A stretch of DNA of 64,000 nt from positions 1,612,001 through 1,676,000 of the forward strand of contig NZ_CP061714.1 of the NCBI RefSeq assembly GCF_014764385.1, read 5' to 3'. Under the pieces are notes generated by a model, which saw only the letters and a list, made by a program, of their open reading frames with translations, did not search any database and was not told where the DNA came from. Below are positions 32,778 to 41,059 of this stretch, one piece after another. The DNA is from Luteimonas sp. MC1825. GTDB lineage: Bacteria; Pseudomonadota; Gammaproteobacteria; Xanthomonadales; Xanthomonadaceae. The position numbers and the translations under genes are program-made. Within the stretch, counting starts at the first letter, position 1. Every line of letters begins with the position of its first letter.

Positions 32778-33410
32778 TCAGGGCTTGGGAATGCGCAACG
32801 TCTTGCTGATCATCAGCGAGCCCGACAGCGCGTACACCAGCACCAGCGGGTGCAGCTGCCACGGTCCGAGCTGCACGCTTCCGAGCCACAACGCATCGCC
32901 GATCGCGCCCTGCCACGCGGCCACAGCGAGCAACAGCACGATCACCACGCTGCTCGGGATCGGCGTGCCCTCGAAGTACTTCACCTTGTCGCCGCCGTCG
33001 GCCAGCGTCTCCGCCGTGACGTTGTAGCGCGCAAGGCGGCTCACGCCACAGGCGACGAACCAGCTCAGCACCACCCAGTCCCAGCCGCCCTGCATGCCGC
33101 AGGCATAGGCCAGCGCGGCCGGCGCGACGCCGAACGAAATGACGTCGGCCAGCGAATCAAGCTCGCGGCCGAGGGTCGACGACACCTTGCGCCAGCGGGC
33201 GATGCGTCCGTCCAGCGCGTCGAACACGAACGCCAGCGGGATCAACGCCATGCCCAGCATCAGGTCGCGGATGCCCCCCTCGGCCGCACCCTCCTGAAGG
33301 TAGCGCATGGCGGCGAAGATCGCGCCGGTGCCGCAGATGGCGTTGGCGAGGGTGAACCAGTCCGCGAGATGGAAATCGCGGAGCATCGAGAAATGGCGCT
33401 GGCGTGGCAT
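32778..33410 (-). CDS. pssA: CDP-diacylglycerol-serine O-phosphatidyltransferase
   Basis: A 210-residue integral membrane enzyme making phosphatidylserine, precursor of phosphatidylethanolamine. Seen: the CDP-alcohol phosphatidyltransferase signature in FDALDGRIARWRK and then GRELDSLADVISFG (Asp-x2-Asp-Gly-x2-Ala-Arg-x8-Gly-x3-Asp-x3-Asp), with all metal-binding aspartates present, and about seven hydrophobic helices. It is the Gram-positive/Xanthomonas-type membrane enzyme rather than the E. coli PLD-like PssA. ATG 33410 gives the conserved start MPRQRHFSMLRDFHLADWFT; a GTG 15 bases upstream is possible. It sits between the PHB synthase operon and the oligomer hydrolase but is probably independent. 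Confidence 0.93.
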   Translation of the reverse strand: MPRQRHFSMLRDFHLADWFTLANAICGTGAIFAAMRYLQEGAAEGGIRDLMLGMALIPLAFVFDALDGRIARWRKVSSTLGRELDSLADVISFGVAPAALAYACGMQGGWDWVVLSWFVACGVSRLARYNVTAETLADGGDKVKYFEGTPIPSSVVIVLLLAVAAWQGAIGDALWLGSVQLGPWQLHPLVLVYALSGSLMISKTLRIPKP

Positions 33411-33478
33411 GGGCGTTCCGTGCACTGCGGGACCCCCAGCATGCCAAATCCGGCCAGCGCCGTCGCGGCGCGCGATCT

Positions 33479-35350
33479 TCAGCGCGGAATGGCGAGGTGC
33501 GCCGCCTCCAGCGCGGTGCCCGCCGGGCGCACGCGAGTCTCGATCTCGGCGTCCGCGGGCAGCGCCGCGCCGCTGTCGAGATGTGCATCGACCCGGTCCA
33601 GCGCGGCGTACACGTAAGGCAGCAGCGGCAGGTAACGTGAACCGTAGTCGGGCAGCATCAGGAAGGCGTCGAAGTGCTGCGCGTTGCGCACCTGCCAGAA
33701 GCTCACCTCGCGGCCGGCCGAGCGCGCACTGGCAACGTAGGGCGCGCTGGTGAACGCCATCGGTATCAAGCCGTCGTCGGCACCGTGCACCACGATCACC
33801 GGGAGCCCGGCGCGCGGCGGCGCGGCGCGGGTCGCGGCAATGCCGTCACGGACCCGGACCGCAGCCTCGCTGTCGCCTGTCCACAGGCCGCGCAGGCACT
33901 GCAGCCCGGCCAGCGTCAGGTCGGGCGGCGCAATGCCGCTGTCAACCAGGCCCACGCCGGCGCCCGGCGGGATTCCGCTGGCGTCCGACCACCAGGCCAC
34001 GCGCTCGGCGGCGGTCGCGGCGCGCGGCGCCATGTCCGTGCCTTGCGCCGAGTAGCTGAAGCCGCACGGGCCCTCGCCCACGCCGTAGCGGCCATAGGCG
34101 GATGCGTACGTCGCCGCCACCGCGCGCCACAGGTCGAAGCCGGCCGACAGCGCGCCGGCGCGCAGGGCGGCATCGGTCCAGCCGGCACCACGCATCGTGT
34201 CGTACGCCGAGCGCGCCTGCGCGGCCGTGTCGTCGCCGGTCACCAGCCCCGCGGCTTCCAGCGATGCGCAACGTGCGGACCAGAACGGCGCCACCTGTGC
34301 CGTCACCGGCGGCTGCGGCAGGTCCTGCATGTGCAGCAGCGCGCAGGGCATCAGCAGCGCGGCTTCGGTGGTGTAGTCGTAGAGCGCGCGACTGCCGTTG
34401 CCGCTGGAATAGATGCTCGGCTCGCCGGCCACCACCGCATCGAGCCAGTCGCCTTCCAGCTCCGCCGCGCGCAGCACCGCGCCGCCTCCGTTGGAGATGC
34501 CGACCGCGATCACGCGGGTGTTGGCGAAGGTGAACGGTGCCCCTGCCGGCAGCGCTTCGTCGAGCGCGTGCAGCGCGAACTCGGCCGCCTGCTTCACATG
34601 CAGGCCCCAGTCGGCTTCGGGGTTGTCCTTCGAATGCGCGTGCTTGAACGCGACGCCGGATGCGCCCTCGGCCGCATCCGGCACGAACGCCAGGTCGTCG
34701 GCGTCGCCCGCGCCTGCCACGCGGCCGTCGGCCGTGGCGCCCGCGCGCGCGTCGAGGTCGAAGTAGTCGCTGCCGGCGCCCTTGTCGGTGTAGGCCACCG
34801 CGCAGCCCTTCGGCAGGCCCCAGGCGCCCGCTACGGAAATCGAGCCGTAGATGCCACGCGAGCCGGACGAGGCGGTCACCACCACGCAGCGCTTCGCCGC
34901 GTCGAACGCGTCAGGCACCTGCACCAGCACGCGGTGCGGATGCGTGGCGCCGGGCACCCGCGCATAGGCCGAGAACTCGCGGCCGGGCACGCCGGCCACG
35001 CTGCCATAGAGGCTGCCGTAGCCGCCCGCGGGCGTCAGGTCGGCGATGCCGCGCCAGCTGCTCCAGATCGCGCGGCGGCGCAGTTCCCCGGCGGTCGGGG
35101 CGGCGGCGTCGGCAAATGCCGGCGGCACCATCAGGCGCAGGCTGTCGAGGCCGAGCCCGGCGCTCAGGAGGTCGTCGCCATCGCGATGCGTGGTGTGGCG
35201 CGGGTGCTCGAACATGGTCGCTTCCGAGGTGGCGGTGCGCCCGGCGCTGGAGGCGCAGCCGGCGAGGATCGCGGCAAGCGCGAGCGAACCCGCGCTTTTT
35301 GCGATGAGGCGCGAATCGACGCGCCGGGGAACAGTGATGGGCATGCGCAC
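33479..35350 (-). CDS. 3-hydroxybutyrate oligomer hydrolase, lipoprotein
   Basis: A 623-residue enzyme of the D-(-)-3-hydroxybutyrate oligomer hydrolase family, which cuts soluble HB oligomers from PHB breakdown to monomers. A lipoprotein signal with LAGC (Cys32) directs it to the envelope. Seen: the N-terminal GYGSLYGSVAGVPGREFSAY, VVTASSGSRGIYGSISVAG, the Ser nucleophile Ser286 in AVGISNGGGAVLRAAELEG, Asp in VHGADDGLIPMAF and His in RNAQHFDAFLMLPDYG. The length and order fit the family. It is divergent from bdhA with 136 bases between them, which hold a candidate regulatory site. It would supply 3-hydroxybutyrate to the permease and dehydrogenase encoded nearby. Confidence 0.9.
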   Translation of the reverse strand: MRMPITVPRRVDSRLIAKSAGSLALAAILAGCASSAGRTATSEATMFEHPRHTTHRDGDDLLSAGLGLDSLRLMVPPAFADAAAPTAGELRRRAIWSSWRGIADLTPAGGYGSLYGSVAGVPGREFSAYARVPGATHPHRVLVQVPDAFDAAKRCVVVTASSGSRGIYGSISVAGAWGLPKGCAVAYTDKGAGSDYFDLDARAGATADGRVAGAGDADDLAFVPDAAEGASGVAFKHAHSKDNPEADWGLHVKQAAEFALHALDEALPAGAPFTFANTRVIAVGISNGGGAVLRAAELEGDWLDAVVAGEPSIYSSGNGSRALYDYTTEAALLMPCALLHMQDLPQPPVTAQVAPFWSARCASLEAAGLVTGDDTAAQARSAYDTMRGAGWTDAALRAGALSAGFDLWRAVAATYASAYGRYGVGEGPCGFSYSAQGTDMAPRAATAAERVAWWSDASGIPPGAGVGLVDSGIAPPDLTLAGLQCLRGLWTGDSEAAVRVRDGIAATRAAPPRAGLPVIVVHGADDGLIPMAFTSAPYVASARSAGREVSFWQVRNAQHFDAFLMLPDYGSRYLPLLPYVYAALDRVDAHLDSGAALPADAEIETRVRPAGTALEAAHLAIPR

Positions 35351-35407
35351 GGCGCGATCCTTGGAAAACCGGGGTATGCCGGCACCGTAGCAGCCACGCG
35401 CGGCGCG

Positions 35408-35426
35408 GGCATCGTACCTTTGTACG
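35408..35426 (+). promoter_or_regulatory. Candidate regulator-binding site between HB-oligomer hydrolase and bdhA
   Basis: GGCATCGTACCTT (35408-35420) is identical to a 13-base sequence in the TonB receptor/permease divergent region at 43479-43491. Here it extends into the inverted repeat CGTAC-CTTT-GTACG (35413-35426). It lies 66 bases before the bdhA ATG and 58 bases before the divergent hydrolase start. I infer a site for the LuxR-type regulator encoded after bdhA. Confidence 0.5.
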
Positions 35427-35486
35427 CCGCGCTGGCCGTGCCGTATTTGCTAACTTGGCCGCCTTGCCCCTCCGACGCCCCACGCC

Positions 35487-36290
35487 ATGACCGACACCTT
35501 CCTCTCCGGCCGCACCGCACTGGTCACCGGCAGCACCTCCGGCATCGGCCTCGGCATTGCCCAGGCACTGGCGGCCGCCGGTGCGCGCGTCGCGATCAAC
35601 GGCCTCGGCGACCAGGCGCAGGTGGATGCGGCACTCGCCGCGGTGCGCGCCGCCGGCGCGGCCGACGTCCGCCATTTCAACGCCGACCTGCGCGACCCCG
35701 CCGCCATCGAAGCCATGATGGCGGAGATCGAGGCATGGTCGCCGCTGGACGTGCTGGTCAACAACGCGGGCATCCAGCACGCCGTGCCGCTCGCCGAAAT
35801 GCCGCTGGCCAAGTGGGACGACATCATCGCCATCAACCTCAGCGCCACCTTCCACACCATGCGCCTGGCGATGCCTGGCATGGCCGCGCGCGGCTTTGGC
35901 CGGGTCATCAACGTGGCCTCGGTGCACGGACTGGTGGGATCGGTGAACAAGGCGCCGTACGTGGCCAGCAAGCATGGCGTGCTGGGCCTGGGCAAGGTGG
36001 CAGCGCTGGAGTACGCGGCTTCGGGAAGTCGCGACAGCGGTGGCGTGACCGTCAATGCGATCTGCCCCGGCTGGGTGGAAACCCCCTTGATCGAGCCGCA
36101 GATCGAGGCTCGCCGCGACGGCGGCAGCCGCGACGACGGGGTGCGCGCCCTGCTCTCCGAGAAGCAGCCCAGCCTGCGCATGACGCTGCCCGCCGAGATC
36201 GGCGCGCTGGCCATCTGGCTGTGCCGCCGCGAGGCGCACAACGTCACTGGTGCCGCATTCCCGGTCGACGGCGGCTGGTCCGCGCAGTAA
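35487..36290 (+). CDS. bdhA: 3-hydroxybutyrate dehydrogenase (SDR)
   Basis: A 267-residue short-chain dehydrogenase that oxidises (R)-3-hydroxybutyrate to acetoacetate with NAD. Seen: the Rossmann motif TGSTSGIGLGIAQAL, NNAGIQHAVPLAEMP (the Gln-His after NNAGI is typical of 3-hydroxybutyrate dehydrogenases), the catalytic Ser145, Tyr158 and Lys162 in NVASVHGLVGSVNKAPYVA and SKHG, and CPGWVETPLIEPQI. It has the family length of about 260. The context of oligomer hydrolase and PHB genes supports the substrate. The response regulator gene begins 31 bases downstream, so both are probably on one transcript. Confidence 0.92.
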   Translation: MTDTFLSGRTALVTGSTSGIGLGIAQALAAAGARVAINGLGDQAQVDAALAAVRAAGAADVRHFNADLRDPAAIEAMMAEIEAWSPLDVLVNNAGIQHAVPLAEMPLAKWDDIIAINLSATFHTMRLAMPGMAARGFGRVINVASVHGLVGSVNKAPYVASKHGVLGLGKVAALEYAASGSRDSGGVTVNAICPGWVETPLIEPQIEARRDGGSRDDGVRALLSEKQPSLRMTLPAEIGALAIWLCRREAHNVTGAAFPVDGGWSAQ

Positions 36291-36321
36291 GCCCGCAGCG
36301 CGCAACGCCTGCGCACCGCCC

Positions 36322-36993
36322 ATGCCCACCCTGCTGATCGCCGACGACCACCCGCTGTTCCGCGCCGCGCTGCGTGGCGCCGCGCGCGAGGCTGCCGAAG
36401 ACATCGAGACGCTCGAGTCCGGGACGCTCGACGAGACCATCGCCGCCCTCGAGGCGCGCACCGACATCGACCTGGTGCTGCTCGACCTGCACATGCCGGG
36501 CAACCATGGGCTGGCCGGCCTGGCGGCGATCCGCGCGCAGTTCCCGGCGGTCGCCGTGGTGCTGGTGTCGGCCAACGAGGATCCGCACGTGGTGCGCCGC
36601 GCGATCGACCACGGTGCCGCCGGCTACATCCCCAAGAGCGCCGGACTCGACGAGATGCGCGAGGCCATCGCCACCGTGCTGGCCTGCGAGGAATGGCTGC
36701 CGCCGGCGCTTCGCGGCGCGGTGGCGCGTGCCCATTCCGCGCCGCGCGACGCCGACCTCGCCGCGCGCCTTGCCAGCCTCACGCCACAGCAGTTCCGGGT
36801 GCTGGTGCTGGTCGCCGAAGGCCTGCTCAACAAGCAGATCGCCGACCGGCTGGACGTGCAGGAGCGCACGGTGAAGGCGCACCTGTCGGCGATCTTCGAC
36901 AAGCTCGGCGCACGCAACCGCACCCAGGCCGGCGTGATCCTGCGCGAGCTGGAGCTCAGCGACCCGTCGCGCCAGGTGAAGGACGACGGTTGA
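36322..36993 (+). CDS. LuxR-type response regulator, CrbR/ErdR-like
   Basis: A 223-residue two-component regulator. Seen: a receiver domain (residues 1-120) with acidic Asp8/Asp9 (LIADDHPLFRAAL), the phospho-acceptor Asp55 in LVLLDLHMPGNHGLAGL, VLVSANEDPHVV and Lys105 (GYIPKSA), then a NarL/FixJ helix-turn-helix (about 155-210: LTPQQFRVLVLVAEGLLNKQ, IADRLDVQERTVKAHL). The receiver resembles CrbR of Vibrio and ErdR of Pseudomonas, which are paired with SSF-domain kinases and control acetate, ethanol or related carbon use. Such a kinase lies 588 bases away, convergent. Co-transcription with bdhA suggests it controls 3-hydroxybutyrate genes. Confidence 0.9.
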   Translation: MPTLLIADDHPLFRAALRGAAREAAEDIETLESGTLDETIAALEARTDIDLVLLDLHMPGNHGLAGLAAIRAQFPAVAVVLVSANEDPHVVRRAIDHGAAGYIPKSAGLDEMREAIATVLACEEWLPPALRGAVARAHSAPRDADLAARLASLTPQQFRVLVLVAEGLLNKQIADRLDVQERTVKAHLSAIFDKLGARNRTQAGVILRELELSDPSRQVKDDG

Positions 36994-37017
36994 AGCCGGC
37001 AATGCACGGCGACGCAC

Positions 37018-37506
37018 CTAGATCCGCGACACCGCCCACGACACCATGTTCCCGTCGCGGTACGGCATTACCCCGTGGAAGGCGCGCGGATCGGCGTCGA
37101 ACACCAGCGGCAGGAACCGGCGGTCGCCATCCCACAGCGGCAGTTCAAGGATGCGGTCGACGTCGACCCACTCCAGCGTACCCTCCGGATTCGACGCCGG
37201 CGGCGTGCCGGTAAAGCCGGTGACGAGGAACACGAAGCCGAACCAGTCCTCGCCCTGCTTGCCGAAGCCCGGCCAGCTGATGGTGCCGCGCAGCTGCAGG
37301 TCGGTGCAGTGGATGCCGGCCTCTTCCATGATCTCGCGGCGCATGCCGGCCACCACGTCCTCATCGGCTTCCAGCTTGCCGCCCAGGCCGTTGTACTTGC
37401 CGAGGTGCTGGTCGTCGTCGCGCGCATTGCGGTGCACCAGCAGCACCTGGCGACGGTCAGGCGAAAGGATGTAGCCGAGGGTGGCGAGGATGGGGGTATA
37501 GGGCAT
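37018..37506 (-). CDS. NUDIX hydrolase, 8-oxo-dGTP diphosphatase type
   Basis: A 162-residue NUDIX protein. Seen: the Nudix box at residues 43-65 (GKLEADEDVVAGMRREIMEE plus AGI), fitting Gly-x5-Glu-x7-Arg-Glu-U-x-Glu-Glu-x-Gly-U in full, after LVHRNARDDDQHLGKYNGLG. The pattern of DDDxHxGKYNGxGGK is that of 8-oxo-dGTP diphosphatases of the YtkD/MutT1 type, so cleaning of oxidised nucleotides is likely, but substrates of NUDIX enzymes are hard to predict. ATG 37506 is chosen; the upstream in-frame stretch (37507-37578) contains a hairpin and a TACAAT-like -10 and is not coding. Confidence 0.88.
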   Translation of the reverse strand: MPYTPILATLGYILSPDRRQVLLVHRNARDDDQHLGKYNGLGGKLEADEDVVAGMRREIMEEAGIHCTDLQLRGTISWPGFGKQGEDWFGFVFLVTGFTGTPPASNPEGTLEWVDVDRILELPLWDGDRRFLPLVFDADPRAFHGVMPYRDGNMVSWAVSRI

Positions 37507-37581
37507 TGCGCGACCGCGTGGAAGTTTCGGCCATTGTAGGGCGGCGGCAAGTGCCGCCCGTGCAGCACAGGCACCCACGAC

Positions 37582-40500
37582 TCATTCCTCGAACGCTTCC
37601 GCGGCCGGCTCGCGGTCCGTCGTGGTGCGCATCGCCAGCAGCCGGCCAAGCATCGACTTCAACGCCAGCGGCCGCACCGGCTTCTGCAGCAGGCCGAGGC
37701 CACGCTCGGCCACCTGGCGACGCACCTGATCGGTGGCATCGGCGCTGAGCACCAGCGCAGGCGCGGCACCGAAGCGCGCGGCCAGGCGCTGCTGCAGCTC
37801 GATGCCGGTGTCGCCGTCATCGAGGTGGTAGTCGAGCAGCCACAGCGCAGCCGACCGTGTGGCCAGCGCCGCTTCCGCGCCAGCGCCGTCGGGCACCGCG
37901 ACCACCTCCGCACCCCAGCCTGCGAGCAGCGTGCGCAAGGCCTCGAGCGCCAGCGGATCGTTGTCGACCACCAGCACGCGGGCATCGACCAGCCCGGGGC
38001 GCAGGCGCGGCACCAGCGCCGACTGTGACGTGCCCGCGACGCGCGGCAGGGTGATCGAGAACGCCGTACCCCTGCCCACCGTGCTGCGCAACACGATGCC
38101 GGTGCCGAGCAGACCGGCGATGCGGTCGGCGATGGCAAGGCCCAGCCCGAGTCCCTGCCCCGCCACGCCGTCGCCGCGGCGGAACTCCTCGAAGATCAGC
38201 TGCTGCTGCAACGGGGCGATCCCGGGCCCCGTGTCGTGCACCTCGATGCGCAGCGCGCCGCCGACATGGCGCACGCCGAGCAGGATCCGACCGCGCCCCG
38301 CATAGCGCACGGCGTTGGCCAGGAAGTTCTGCAGCACGCGGCGCAGGAGCTGCGGATCGCTGTCCGTCCAGGCGGAGGTCGCCACCAGCGTGAACGCGAG
38401 GCCGCGCTCTTCGGCCAGCGCCTGGAATTCCGAGGCCAGCGGCTCGAGCACGTCGGACAGCGGGAACGCGCGCGGCTGCGGCACCAGCCCGCCGGCCTCC
38501 AGGCGCGCCATGTCGAACAGGCCCGTGAGCAGGTCGGTGGTGGAGTCCAGCGCGCCGCGGATCTGGCCGAGCGATGCGCGCGGCGCGCCGTCGAGCTGCG
38601 ACGCCAGCGCGTCCGTGAACAACTGTGCGGCATGCAGCGGCTGCAGGAGGTCGTGGCCGACTGCGGTGAGGAAGCGGCTCTTGGCCTCGTTGGCGCGCTC
38701 GGCCTCGCGGCGCGCCTGGTCGAGGCTCGCGGTGCGTTCGTCGACGCGCTGCTCGAGGGTCTCGTTGCTGCGCTTGAGCTCGGCCTCGGTGCGGCGGAAC
38801 GCGGTGACGTCGCTGAAGGTGGCGACGAAGCCGCCACCCGGCATCGGGTTGCCACGGATCTCGACAATGCCGCCATCGGGGAACACGCGCTCGCTGACGT
38901 AGGGCGTGCCGGCCTGCATATGGCGCAGGCGCTTGCCCGATTCGGCCTCGACGCTGCCGCCCACCCGGCCAACCAGCCCGCTGCGCAGGTTGTGCGCGAC
39001 CAGCTCGGCGACCGGCACGCCAACGCGGAGCAGTCCCCGCGGGTAGCCGAACAGTTCGGCGTAGCGGCTGTTCCAGGCCACCAGCCGCAGCTCGCGGTCA
39101 ACCACGCTGATGCCCTGGCTCATGTTCTCCATCGCAGCCTCCAGCAGCCGCTGGTTGAAGCGCAGGTCCTGCGAGGCTTCACCGACGATGGCGGCGACGG
39201 TGTCGAGGTCCGGTCCCGCCTCGCGGCGCGCGGCATCCAGCAACAGGCGCGCCGAGGCGCTGCCCAGCACCGCCGCCAGCTCGCGCTCCAGGCGCGCTTC
39301 GATCACCGCCGGCACCGCGCCGCTGCCCGGTGCACCGCGCAACAGGTCGTCGACGGTGCGCGCGGACAGGAAACGGCGGCCGGCGTTGCGCAGCGTGCGC
39401 AGGTCCGAGCCGCGCGCGACGTCGCGGCGAGGTGCCGCCAACCACGCCGACAGCAGCAGGGTCGCAACGATGCCAACGAACAGGCTGACGCCCACGGCGC
39501 GCCCCAGGCGGCTCCAGCTGGTCAGCCCGAAGAGCGCGTCCGGCGCCAGCCAGGCCAGGCCGAAGGGACCGTCGACCAGCCACGTGCCGTCGCCCCCGTT
39601 CAAGGCCACCAGCATCGGCGACACCATCACCCAGCCCCAGGCCGCGAACGCCAGCGCGATGCCCCAGGCAGCCGCCTGGGGCGGCGTGCGCGTGCGCCAC
39701 ACCGCGCAGGCGAGCGCAGGCGCCAGCGTCGCCAGCGCCGAGAACGACACCGCGCCGACATCCGCGAGCGCCTCGCTGCCGCCGATCAGGCGGCTGTAGG
39801 CCCATGCCAGCAGCATGATCGCGAGGATGCCGCCACGCCGCAGGGTGAGCAGCGCGCCGCGGTGGTCGTCGCCACGCGCCGCCGACCACGCGCCACGCAG
39901 CAGGCCCGGTGCAAACCAGTGGTTGCCGATCATCAGGCTGAGCGCGAGCGTGCTCACCACCACCATGCCGGTGGCCGCGCTCAGGCCGCCCAGGAACGCG
40001 AACAGCGCCACGCCGTTGTGACCATGCGCGGCGGGCAGCGCCAGCGCGTACATGTCCGACGGCACGCTGTCGCCAAGCAGCGCGGCGCCCGCGCGCGCCA
40101 GCGGCAGCGCCGGCAGCGCGATCAGCAGCAGGTACAGCGGGAACTGCCAGCGCGCGGTGCGCACGTGGCGCTCGTCGCGGCACTCCACCACGCCGACGTG
40201 GAACTGGTGCGGCAGGATGAACATCGCCAGCGCGCCCAGCAGCACCAGCGGCGCAAAGCCGCCGACCGGCTCCGGCGGCGGCGGCGGCGCTTCGGGCAAT
40301 GCGTCGATGCCAAACCAGACAAAGGCGCCCAGCGCCAGCATCGCCGCCAGCTTGAACAGCGATTCGAACGCCATGGCAAGCACCAGGCCGCGGTTGTGCT
40401 CGGCCGCACTCGCCCGCCGCGTGCCGAACACGATCGCGAACACCGCCATCGCCACCGCCACGTACAGCGCACCGTCGCGCCATGCCGGCATGTCCGGGTC

Positions 40501-40950
40501 GACCACCCCGCCCGCGGTCACGGCGGCAAAGCTCATGGTGACCGCCTTGAGCTGCAGCGCGATGTACGGCACCAGGCCGAGCACCGCCACCAGCGTGACC
40601 GTGGCCGCAAGCCAGGCATCCTTGCCCAGGCGGGTGGCAATCAGGTCGGCGATCGAGGTGGCGTTGCTTTCGCGCGCCAGCTGCACCAGCCGCAGCATGA
40701 AGCCCACGGCCACCGCGTAGAACAGGATCGCGCCGAGGAAGGTCGGTGGCAATGGCCAGCCGTAGCGGGCCGCCTGGGTGACGGTGCCGTAGAAGGTCCA
40801 CGAGGTGCAGTGCACCGCCAGCGACAGCGCGTAGACGTGATGCCAGTGGCGGGCCAGCACGCCGGGCCGGCGTTCTGCGTACACCGCGGTGCCGAACAGC
40901 ACGGCCAGCCACAGCAGCGCCGCGGTGACCACGATGCCGACGCTCAGCAT
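37582..40950 (-). CDS. SSF-domain hybrid sensor histidine kinase, CrbS/MxtR-like
   Basis: A 1122-residue membrane sensor. Domains in order: a sodium/solute symporter-like (SSF) region of about 13 helices (residues 1-520), a PAS domain (about 610-720, MENMSQGISVVDRELRLVAW), a coiled-coil linker, HisKA with the phospho-acceptor His in TAVGHDLLQPLHAAQLF, HATPase with N-box LQNFLANAVRYAGRGR and GQGLGLGLAIADRIAG, and a C-terminal receiver (about 989-1110) with Asp1040 in WLLDYHLDDGDTG. This layout is that of CrbS (Vibrio) and MxtR (Pseudomonas), partner kinases of CrbR/ErdR. The SSF part may sense or import a small acid; 3-hydroxybutyrate or acetate is an inference. ATG 40950 gives the family start MLSVGIVV. 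Confidence 0.92.
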   Translation of the reverse strand: MLSVGIVVTAALLWLAVLFGTAVYAERRPGVLARHWHHVYALSLAVHCTSWTFYGTVTQAARYGWPLPPTFLGAILFYAVAVGFMLRLVQLARESNATSIADLIATRLGKDAWLAATVTLVAVLGLVPYIALQLKAVTMSFAAVTAGGVVDPDMPAWRDGALYVAVAMAVFAIVFGTRRASAAEHNRGLVLAMAFESLFKLAAMLALGAFVWFGIDALPEAPPPPPEPVGGFAPLVLLGALAMFILPHQFHVGVVECRDERHVRTARWQFPLYLLLIALPALPLARAGAALLGDSVPSDMYALALPAAHGHNGVALFAFLGGLSAATGMVVVSTLALSLMIGNHWFAPGLLRGAWSAARGDDHRGALLTLRRGGILAIMLLAWAYSRLIGGSEALADVGAVSFSALATLAPALACAVWRTRTPPQAAAWGIALAFAAWGWVMVSPMLVALNGGDGTWLVDGPFGLAWLAPDALFGLTSWSRLGRAVGVSLFVGIVATLLLSAWLAAPRRDVARGSDLRTLRNAGRRFLSARTVDDLLRGAPGSGAVPAVIEARLERELAAVLGSASARLLLDAARREAGPDLDTVAAIVGEASQDLRFNQRLLEAAMENMSQGISVVDRELRLVAWNSRYAELFGYPRGLLRVGVPVAELVAHNLRSGLVGRVGGSVEAESGKRLRHMQAGTPYVSERVFPDGGIVEIRGNPMPGGGFVATFSDVTAFRRTEAELKRSNETLEQRVDERTASLDQARREAERANEAKSRFLTAVGHDLLQPLHAAQLFTDALASQLDGAPRASLGQIRGALDSTTDLLTGLFDMARLEAGGLVPQPRAFPLSDVLEPLASEFQALAEERGLAFTLVATSAWTDSDPQLLRRVLQNFLANAVRYAGRGRILLGVRHVGGALRIEVHDTGPGIAPLQQQLIFEEFRRGDGVAGQGLGLGLAIADRIAGLLGTGIVLRSTVGRGTAFSITLPRVAGTSQSALVPRLRPGLVDARVLVVDNDPLALEALRTLLAGWGAEVVAVPDGAGAEAALATRSAALWLLDYHLDDGDTGIELQQRLAARFGAAPALVLSADATDQVRRQVAERGLGLLQKPVRPLALKSMLGRLLAMRTTTDREPAAEAFEE

Positions 40951-41003
40951 TCCCCCATCTCCGCCACCGGACCCGCCTGCAAGACCGCCGGCGAGCATAA
41001 CGC

Positions 41004-41027
41004 AGCGGCGGGCCGAAGCCCGCCGCT
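41004..41027 (-). terminator. Perfect stem-loop after the TonB receptor gene
   Basis: AGCGGCGGGC pairs with GCCCGCCGCT over 10 bases around a TTCG tetraloop (minus-strand reading). It lies between the receptor stop and the kinase start. No T-tract follows, so it may be a processing or mRNA-protecting hairpin that separates receptor and kinase levels rather than a full terminator. Confidence 0.55.
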
Positions 41028-41059
41028 GGAATCACCTTGGCTCGCTGTCCCGGCTCGGA

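Noticed and set aside
35434..35450. GG...GC pair before bdhA considered as a sigma54 promoter.
   Set aside because: The GG and GC elements are separated by 13 bases instead of the required 10, and no sigma54 activator domain is encoded nearby.
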